Positions 7,545 through 12,618 of a stretch of 12,618 nucleotides of DNA are shown piece after piece; position 1 is the stretch's first letter; each line of letters opens with the position of its first letter. A model generated the notes under the pieces. The model was not told where the DNA came from. It ran no database searches and saw nothing but the letters and a program-made list of their open reading frames with translations. The position numbers were made by a program, and so were the translations under genes. The stretch comes from an uncultured Planctomycetaceae bacterium (GTDB lineage Bacteria > Planctomycetota > Planctomycetia > Planctomycetales > Planctomycetaceae): the NCBI GenBank assembly GCA_903823545.1, contig CAIJTL010001268.1:1-12618 (forward strand), written 5' to 3'.

Positions 7545-8735
7545 TCATCGCGCGGTCTTCTTTACGAAGGCGTCGTAATCAGCGGCCGGCAACACACAAC
7601 GGAAACCGCAGTGAAACGTTCCCGACGTCGGCTCGCCCTTCATCCGCGTCGCGCAGCGATAGCCCAAACAATAGTCGGGGCTACACATGAACGAGCCGCC
7701 GCGTTGGACTCGCTTGGGAATGTTGGGTTCGTTTGGATCAAAGCTGTCCTCTGGCCCTTGTGGGTTACGTCGCGGACTTTCTGCGTAATAGGTCGGCTGA
7801 TACCAGTCGGCACACCATTCCCAAACATTGCCAGCCATGTCGTACAGACCAAATGGATTCGGCGAATAGGATTTGACGGGAGCTGTGAACTCAAACCCGT
7901 CGGACACTTCGTGAGCCTCAGGAAATTTTCCCTGCCAGACATTAAGCAACCAATTTCCATTTTTTTGCAGTCGATTCCCCCAAGGGTAATCCTGCTGAGC
8001 CAAACTTCCACGCGAGGCGTATTCCCATTCGGCCTCCGTCGGCAGTCGCTTGCCAGCCCATTCGCAATATGCGACGACGTCCTTCCAGGCCACATGCACG
8101 ACCGGATGATCTTGCTTGTCATCGATCGACGAATCCGGTCCGTTGGGGTGTCGCCAGCTTGCGCCACGTTTCAACATCCAGACTTGATACGGCCAATTCG
8201 GATAATCTTTGCGTAATGTCGCACGATCATAGTTGGGATTAAAACAGATCGAACTGGGAACCAAGTCTTCCTCTTTGATGACGTTGACGTCCGGGACCAG
8301 CCCGACGAAGTCTTCTCGCTTCGGTTGCTTCTCGGCAATTGTGACGTAGCCAGTCGCGTCCACGAACTTCGCGAAGTCCGCATTCGTGACTTCGGTGCTG
8401 TCCATCCAGAAACCGTCGAGTTCGACTGCGTGAACTGGCTCTTCATCAGCCTTGCCGTCCTTGCTTCCCATCAAAAAACGTCCCCCTGGAATCCAAACCA
8501 TTTCAGCGGGAGTCGGATGTGGCTCTTTGATGACGAGCGTCGATAGGTCTGTTTTCGACAAAGCCTCGGAATCGGCTTTTGAAATTTCGTCGCGTGGGGA
8601 ATCACCGTCGCTCGCCGACTTTGCTGCTTGCGAATTTAGAGGAACAACTCGCGGCGTTGTCACAATTGATGAAGCTAAGATCGCTCCGGAAGTCACGATC
8701 GCCGCGACTAAGAGAACCAAGCGATGTGTCGGCAT
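7545..8735 (-). CDS. Formylglycine-generating enzyme family protein with catalytic cysteine pair
   Basis: This 396-residue protein has the FGE-sulfatase (SUMF1) domain. True members oxidise the Cys of CxPxR in sulfatases to formylglycine, using copper and oxygen. Residues 6-27 are hydrophobic (LVLLVAAIVTSGAILASSIVTT), a signal peptide or anchor; an Asp/Ser-rich linker follows, and the domain spans about 75-382. Family motifs are MVWIPGGRFLMGS (79-91), FWMDSTEVTNADFAKFV (109-125), HPVVHVAWKDVVAYCEWAGKRLPTEAEWEYASRG (210-243), GLYDMAGNVWEWCADWY (296-312) and RVQRGGSFMC-SPDY-C. C351 and C356 match the C-x4-C copper/active-site pair of known enzymes, so it is probably active and not just a structural relative. 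ATG 8735-8733 starts the hydrophobic segment; the longer in-frame form would overlap ruvC. No sulfatase gene is in the window. Confidence 0.9.
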   Translation of the reverse strand: MPTHRLVLLVAAIVTSGAILASSIVTTPRVVPLNSQAAKSASDGDSPRDEISKADSEALSKTDLSTLVIKEPHPTPAEMVWIPGGRFLMGSKDGKADEEPVHAVELDGFWMDSTEVTNADFAKFVDATGYVTIAEKQPKREDFVGLVPDVNVIKEEDLVPSSICFNPNYDRATLRKDYPNWPYQVWMLKRGASWRHPNGPDSSIDDKQDHPVVHVAWKDVVAYCEWAGKRLPTEAEWEYASRGSLAQQDYPWGNRLQKNGNWLLNVWQGKFPEAHEVSDGFEFTAPVKSYSPNPFGLYDMAGNVWEWCADWYQPTYYAESPRRNPQGPEDSFDPNEPNIPKRVQRGGSFMCSPDYCLGYRCATRMKGEPTSGTFHCGFRCVLPAADYDAFVKKTAR

Positions 8736-8808
8736 GAGGTTGATCCGCAAATGAAACCACGAAAGATGTTCGTGGCCGCAGGATATCAACTCGCCGACGT
8801 CACAACAC

Positions 8809-9303
8809 TCAAGTGGCAACTCGCGAACTGTAATAGTGGCACAGCGCGACAGCGAAAGCGTCGGAAACGTCATGAGGTTCAAGCACGCGATCTAAGCGCA
8901 GTTCAGTCTTGATCGCGTGCTGAATTTGTTCCTTAGACGCCTTGCCGCTGCCTGTGAGTAACCGCTTGATCTGCGTCGGCGTGTAATGCACGACCGGAAC
9001 CCCACACCCGACGGCAGTCGCCAAAATCGCGCCGCGGGCGTGAGCCATCAACAGCGCAGATTTCGGATTTCGCACCAACGAAAAGACCTGTTCAATCGCC
9101 AGTACTGTTGGCTGAAACTCCACGAGAACCTCGTGTAGTCCAGAGGCAATCTCATGAACTCGATCAGCCAATGAACCACCGCGAGTTGAGCGGATCAGCC
9201 CACCTTCACACAACACTGGGCCGCGCGCGGATCTCTCCAGAAGGGCATATCCGGTTTTGTTTAACCCCGGATCAATTCCGAGATACCGCGCTGCATTTCC
9301 CAT
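8809..9303 (-). CDS. ruvC: Crossover junction endodeoxyribonuclease RuvC
   Basis: RuvC cuts Holliday junctions with the RuvAB branch-migration motor in recombination and DNA repair. The protein has 164 residues, close to the usual length. The four acidic catalytic positions are present: D11 in LGIDPGLNKTGYA, E71 in VLAIEQVF, D145 in EPHDVSDAFAVALCH, and D148 in the same motif. RNPKSALLMAHARGAIL (78-94) and YTPTQIKRLLTGSGKASKEQIQ (107-128) are the conserved helical and DNA-binding segments. The start ATG 9303-9301 has a weak GAG 8 nt upstream. The gene begins 35 bp after the 757-residue membrane-protein gene and is followed 73 bp later by the formylglycine-generating enzyme gene. ruvA and ruvB are not adjacent, unlike the ruvCAB arrangement in many bacteria. 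Confidence 0.97.
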   Translation of the reverse strand: MGNAARYLGIDPGLNKTGYALLERSARGPVLCEGGLIRSTRGGSLADRVHEIASGLHEVLVEFQPTVLAIEQVFSLVRNPKSALLMAHARGAILATAVGCGVPVVHYTPTQIKRLLTGSGKASKEQIQHAIKTELRLDRVLEPHDVSDAFAVALCHYYSSRVAT

Positions 9304-9338
9304 CCCTGAATCTCGCTGATGCCAACTTCCCAGTGACG

Positions 9339-11612
9339 TTAGAAGCTTGCGGCACCACCAGAATTGTTCCCTCCGGAGTTACTACCCCCAGAGCTGTTTC
9401 CGCCGCTATTCTTCGGCGGTTTCCTTCCAGCAGGTCCCTTTCCCTTCTTCAACGGACTAGGTGCTCCACCCATCATGCCGCCCATCATCTGACTCATCAT
9501 GTCGGCGCTACTTGATGATGCCGAGGAGTTCCTACCCGCAAGTCGATCGAGGTCACTTGGACGGACCGCACCTGCTGCGTCGTTTCGGCTCTTCAGGTGG
9601 TTCCAAACTTTGTGCTCGTCCTCGACAGATCGAAGTGACCTCTTTTGATCATCTTCTGAAACCTTAGGATCGAGCGCCAACAAATGGCCAAAGCGATCCA
9701 CCAACAATGCCTTATCGACAGTTCCAAGTTGCTTGAGTTTCTTGGCATCGACCTTTAAGTCCGCATGCTCGGCAGCGTCTAACTCTGCGAGCGGAGCAGT
9801 TGCAATGTCAGCCAAGATGGAACCGGTGAAGACGGGAATCTCTTCTTCTTTCAACGACATCTCCGGGCGGAGTACTTCGGTCTTTGCGCGACCACCAACG
9901 AACTGCCCAAGCTGCAATTTCTCAAGCTTGACCGCAATGTTCGTCCCGGCGTCCGCGAACCATTGGACGATGTCCATATTCGCCACTGGCGCGACACCCG
10001 ATTCTGGACGTCCTTTATCAATCTTCGCCAAAAACACCTTTTGCTCTTCCGGGATTACCGACGGAGTGGTTGGCTCACTCCAAGGAGTCATTCGCAATTC
10101 ACCTTCTGCCACAGAAGCATCAACAAGCTCTTCAACTGGTCGCTTGTAGTTTGGATTTCGCAAGACCAACCGAACTCGATATCGATAGGAATTTCCCGGC
10201 GTCACCGTGAAGTCGAAATAGCGGAACAACAAATACTTGCTCAAACGGGTATCCGTCTTCTGCATCTGGTTGCCCATTGATGTCACTGCACTCGCGAAAC
10301 TGTTGTTTGGTCCCGAACCGAAATTCATTCCTTGGGAAAAAGGCATGGCAGATCCGGAGGTCACATCATCGTTTACTTGTCTCATCATCGCTGCCATTGA
10401 AGACGAACTGCTACTTGCACCTGGTCCGCCCATTGAGGGAGCGGAATTCATCTGCGTTCTCATCCCTCGCATATCGTTTACTTTGCCAGAGAAACCTTTT
10501 TTTCCTTTCGGAGCTTCAAGTTTTCTTGCCTCCGCATCTTCCACCATCTTCTGCATCAACTGAGCCTGGGCTTCCGCCATCTCCTTGCTCAGATCTTTGA
10601 TCTTGGGATGAGAGGCGTACTTATTCCATAGTCCGGCAACTCGACGAGGCAGAGGCATGGTGAAGACTGCGTCTGTGAAAGCGGTATCCACCAATTCTGT
10701 ATCGAAATCCACTCGATCAATCACATCCAAGGCCGCTTGCAAATCCACAGGCTCCCACTTGCCAGACCAAGGATCTGGATTGCCCGACAGCGCCACTTGT
10801 CGCTGAAGTTCGAAATCCAAAAACTCAACAAGCTCGGCCGCCTGGCTCGTCTCCAATTGGATCGCTTTGGCAAATTCTTCCACTTGATCTTTCAACGGAA
10901 ACACTCCGCGAACTGCTGCGAAACGGACCCCCCGTGCATTCACGGTTGGTTGATTGCCCGCCATCCCGCTAGCTCCCATGCCGCCAGACATCCTGGCTTG
11001 CATTTGCATCGCCGCTTGTGGGTCAGCGCCTGCTGGATTCGCTCCTACTGCGGCACCGACTCCAACTCGTGGAGCGGTGTCATCGTTTCCTGTTCGTCGT
11101 GGCGCGTTGTCGTCGTCAGCGTTCGGTCCCTTTTTGCCGTCTTCCGATTCGCCTTTGTCGAACACGCCAGCCACTAAGTTTTGTGGTTGCTCGATTGGCT
11201 GCTCAATCATGATGAACTTGCCAACGTCAGAAACTAATTCAAGCACCGCGAGCAACTTCGGATCAGCTCCTGGTTTTGTCTGCGGATACATGGGCCAGAA
11301 CCACGGAGTCGAGTACTCGAATCGCGAGGCTTCGAGCGGCGAGTGCAGCATCTTCACTTCCTCGGCGATGTCCCGCACGGCGCGGAAATCTTTCTTCCGC
11401 TCGTCAGTCCATGCCGACGCCTTAATCGCCGCTTCGCCCTTAGCGACTTTTTCTAAAAACTGCTCTGGCTCCTTCTCGTAGCGGCTCCAACTCGTTCCGG
11501 CCAAAAAGACCAAAACGATTAAGGCAAAGAAACCGAAGACTCCCTTTTCCCCGTGATCAACCACGAGTTGCTTGTAATTCAGACCTTTGAGTTTGGCAGC
11601 TAAGTTTTTCAT
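9339..11612 (-). CDS. Single-pass membrane protein of unknown function, 757 residues, with Met/Gly- and Ser-rich tracts
   Basis: I do not recognise a named family. A short basic N-terminus is followed by one membrane helix (about 25-41, VFGFFALIVLVFLAGTS), which suggests a large extracytoplasmic part. Features in order: a charged helical region (45-90), an acidic low-complexity stretch (152-180), a Met/Gly tract (200-220), a helical region (225-365) ending in a likely coiled coil at 340-365, a Met/Ser tract (380-430), a strand-rich domain at about 455-600 with FRYFDFTVTPGNSYRYRVRLVLRNPN, then a Ser/Met tract (695-717) and an Asn/Gly/Ser repeat tail (735-757). GAGGAG lies 7 nt before ATG 11612-11610. 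The partial gene upstream resembles PilO/GspM, so a role as a structural part of a type IV pilus-like or secretion-like envelope complex is inferred, not shown. Confidence 0.85.
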   Translation of the reverse strand: MKNLAAKLKGLNYKQLVVDHGEKGVFGFFALIVLVFLAGTSWSRYEKEPEQFLEKVAKGEAAIKASAWTDERKKDFRAVRDIAEEVKMLHSPLEASRFEYSTPWFWPMYPQTKPGADPKLLAVLELVSDVGKFIMIEQPIEQPQNLVAGVFDKGESEDGKKGPNADDDNAPRRTGNDDTAPRVGVGAAVGANPAGADPQAAMQMQARMSGGMGASGMAGNQPTVNARGVRFAAVRGVFPLKDQVEEFAKAIQLETSQAAELVEFLDFELQRQVALSGNPDPWSGKWEPVDLQAALDVIDRVDFDTELVDTAFTDAVFTMPLPRRVAGLWNKYASHPKIKDLSKEMAEAQAQLMQKMVEDAEARKLEAPKGKKGFSGKVNDMRGMRTQMNSAPSMGGPGASSSSSSMAAMMRQVNDDVTSGSAMPFSQGMNFGSGPNNSFASAVTSMGNQMQKTDTRLSKYLLFRYFDFTVTPGNSYRYRVRLVLRNPNYKRPVEELVDASVAEGELRMTPWSEPTTPSVIPEEQKVFLAKIDKGRPESGVAPVANMDIVQWFADAGTNIAVKLEKLQLGQFVGGRAKTEVLRPEMSLKEEEIPVFTGSILADIATAPLAELDAAEHADLKVDAKKLKQLGTVDKALLVDRFGHLLALDPKVSEDDQKRSLRSVEDEHKVWNHLKSRNDAAGAVRPSDLDRLAGRNSSASSSSADMMSQMMGGMMGGAPSPLKKGKGPAGRKPPKNSGGNSSGGSNSGGNNSGGAASF

Positions 11613-11649
11613 GACAGAACTCCTCGCGGAGAAATGGGTGGAATCACCC
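11613..11649 (-). promoter_or_regulatory. Leader hairpins, one covering the ribosome site of the 757-residue protein gene
   Basis: On the minus strand, CTCC-GCGA-GGAG (11631-11620) forms a 4-bp stem closed by a GNRA-type GCGA tetraloop. Its 3' arm is part of the GAGGAG ribosome site (11625-11620), 7 nt before the ATG. A second stem, GGGTG-ATTC-CACCC, lies just upstream at 11649-11636. Together they could limit translation of the large membrane protein relative to the gene before it. The stems are short, so this is a suggestion. Confidence 0.4.
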
Positions 11650-11713
11650 GATGGGATTTGCCAATTTAGGAACGAACACGAATCACATTCGATGGAAAGC
11701 TACTCAACTTGAC

Positions 11714-12618
11714 TCACTCAGTTTTCGATTCAGGAGCGGGCTTTTCAGCGTCAGTCTTTTTCTCAGTTGGCTCGCTCGTCGGCTTCGCCTCACCTTCTAC
11801 TTTGTCACCTTTATCGCTCTTTGCAGGAGCCGTTTCCGATGCTGGCTCCGTCGTTGTTGATTCCGCTGTTGCCGCCGCATCAGCCGCCGCTGCGGTTTCA
11901 GTAGCAGGAGTCGTTGCCGGTGTCGCCGCGACATCAGCCGAGGCAGCGGCGGCACCACCTGGAGCGGTCGAAGGGGGCAGTTCCATATTGGGACGATAAA
12001 GCGTCCAGATACCGAGAATAGAAACGGATGCCAAATTAGGATCAGCGGACGGAGCCGGAGCCGCTGTGCCAGGCCGTGTCCCCATCGGACCAGAGGAGCC
12101 GGCCAATGCCGCCAACGGTGCGTCGTCAGTTTCAACTCTCCCTGCTCCGGACGAAGCCCCTGACGATGGTCCGAAGCTCGCTGCAGGCCCCGAACTGCTT
12201 CCAGCAGTGGGCATGAAGCTCGCCATCGGGTTCGCCCCTGCCTGTGCTCCGGCGCTTGAATCGGTCAACCAAACTTGATGAACACGAACAATCTCCACGG
12301 GGAACGGAGAGTTCATCAACTCCGCTAAAAACTCAGGAACCTTGCGGTGATCCATGACGAGCTTGATGTAGAAGCCGCGTCGTTTGAACTTCTGAGCCTC
12401 GTCATCATCCAAGTAACGCTTCACGGTTGATTTGGCGGCTGGCGTACCCCCACCCGCACCACCAATGCTGGCAGCGGAACCACTACTTCCTGATGATTCG
12501 GGAAAGCCACCCCCACCAAATCCACCAATCATGCCCGTTGCCCCCTGAGCACCGCCGCTCGCTTCGATCTCAGCGACGAATTCCTCAGCCAGAGCAATGT
12601 CAGAGGTGAGTTTGGTAG
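11714..12618 (-). CDS. Envelope protein with PilO/GspM-like segment and Ala/Pro/Thr/Glu-rich tail (N-terminus beyond right edge)
   Basis: The frame is open from base 12618 to the TGA at 11716-11714, so 300 C-terminal residues are visible and the start lies outside. The ATG at 12532 is internal: the 28 codons before it read as ordinary protein with an acidic helix (DIALAEEFVAEIEA). A Gly/Ser-rich stretch follows (visible residues about 29-60). Then comes a folded segment, RRGFYIKLVMDHRKVPEFLAELMNSPFPVEIVRVHQVWL, at about 78-116, which has the alpha/beta pattern of PilO/GspM-type ferredoxin-like domains. A short strand, VSILGIWTLYRPN, precedes a tail of about 80 residues rich in Ala, Thr, Pro, Glu and Lys that is surely disordered. 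The 757-residue protein gene follows 101 bp downstream. The link to a type IV pilus-like or type II secretion-like assembly is inferred from this pattern only. Confidence 0.75.
   Translation of the reverse strand, partial: TKLTSDIALAEEFVAEIEASGGAQGATGMIGGFGGGGFPESSGSSGSAASIGGAGGGTPAAKSTVKRYLDDDEAQKFKRRGFYIKLVMDHRKVPEFLAELMNSPFPVEIVRVHQVWLTDSSAGAQAGANPMASFMPTAGSSSGPAASFGPSSGASSGAGRVETDDAPLAALAGSSGPMGTRPGTAAPAPSADPNLASVSILGIWTLYRPNMELPPSTAPGGAAAASADVAATPATTPATETAAAADAAATAESTTTEPASETAPAKSDKGDKVEGEAKPTSEPTEKKTDAEKPAPESKTE

Noticed and set aside
7611..8216. A 201-residue plus-strand open frame opposite the formylglycine-generating enzyme gene
   Set aside because: The minus-strand gene has all family motifs and the catalytic cysteines. 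The plus-strand translation has no family features.
8736..8882. A 49-residue N-terminal extension of the formylglycine-generating enzyme
   Set aside because: It overlaps the 3' end of ruvC in another frame and would bury the N-terminal hydrophobic segment.
11709..11999. A 96-residue plus-strand frame rich in Ala, Ser and Val
   Set aside because: It is the reverse reading of the low-complexity Ala/Thr/Glu tail of the minus-strand envelope protein.

Overview
The window looks like a stretch of chromosome from a planctomycete (Planctomycetota). This is an inference from gene content, not from a marker gene. The clues are a DUF1080-ThuA fusion, a secreted DUF3500 protein, an Uma2-family protein, a formylglycine-generating enzyme and large secreted or membrane-anchored proteins of no known function. 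Genes are loosely packed, with spacers of about 35-245 bp. No rRNA, tRNA, CRISPR array, transposase or phage gene was seen.

Left block (1-4278), all on the minus strand, read from right to left: a HIT-family nucleotide hydrolase, a secreted DUF3500 protein, a secreted DUF1080-ThuA fusion, an Uma2-family nuclease-like protein and the first 89 codons of uracil phosphoribosyltransferase (upp), which is cut by the left edge. Spacers are 87, 74, 39 and 143 bp, so co-transcription is possible at least from HIT to Uma2. A perfect 19-bp inverted repeat lies between Uma2 and upp.

Middle block (4279-6749), plus strand: a 245-bp divergent intergenic region, then a 540-residue secreted protein of unknown function, then a small VanZ-like membrane protein after a 141-bp spacer that holds an 11-bp inverted repeat. 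The VanZ-like gene meets the next gene tail to tail with a 60-bp antisense overlap.

Right block (6690-12618), minus strand, read from right to left: a protein cut by the right edge (300 residues visible), with a PilO/GspM-like segment and an Ala/Pro/Thr/Glu-rich tail; a 757-residue single-pass membrane protein with Met/Gly- and Ser-rich tracts; ruvC; a membrane-anchored formylglycine-generating enzyme with the catalytic cysteine pair; and a nucleoside phosphorylase/nucleosidase-family protein. Spacers are 101, 35, 73 and 63 bp, so this may be one transcription unit. The first two genes may belong to a type IV pilus-like or type II secretion-like envelope assembly whose other genes lie beyond the right edge.

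Most of the window is ordinary housekeeping and lineage-specific chromosome. No clear new defence or mobile system is visible. The best leads are the two unknown envelope proteins at the right end, the ribosome-site hairpin before the second of them, the DUF1080-ThuA fusion, and the palindrome before upp.
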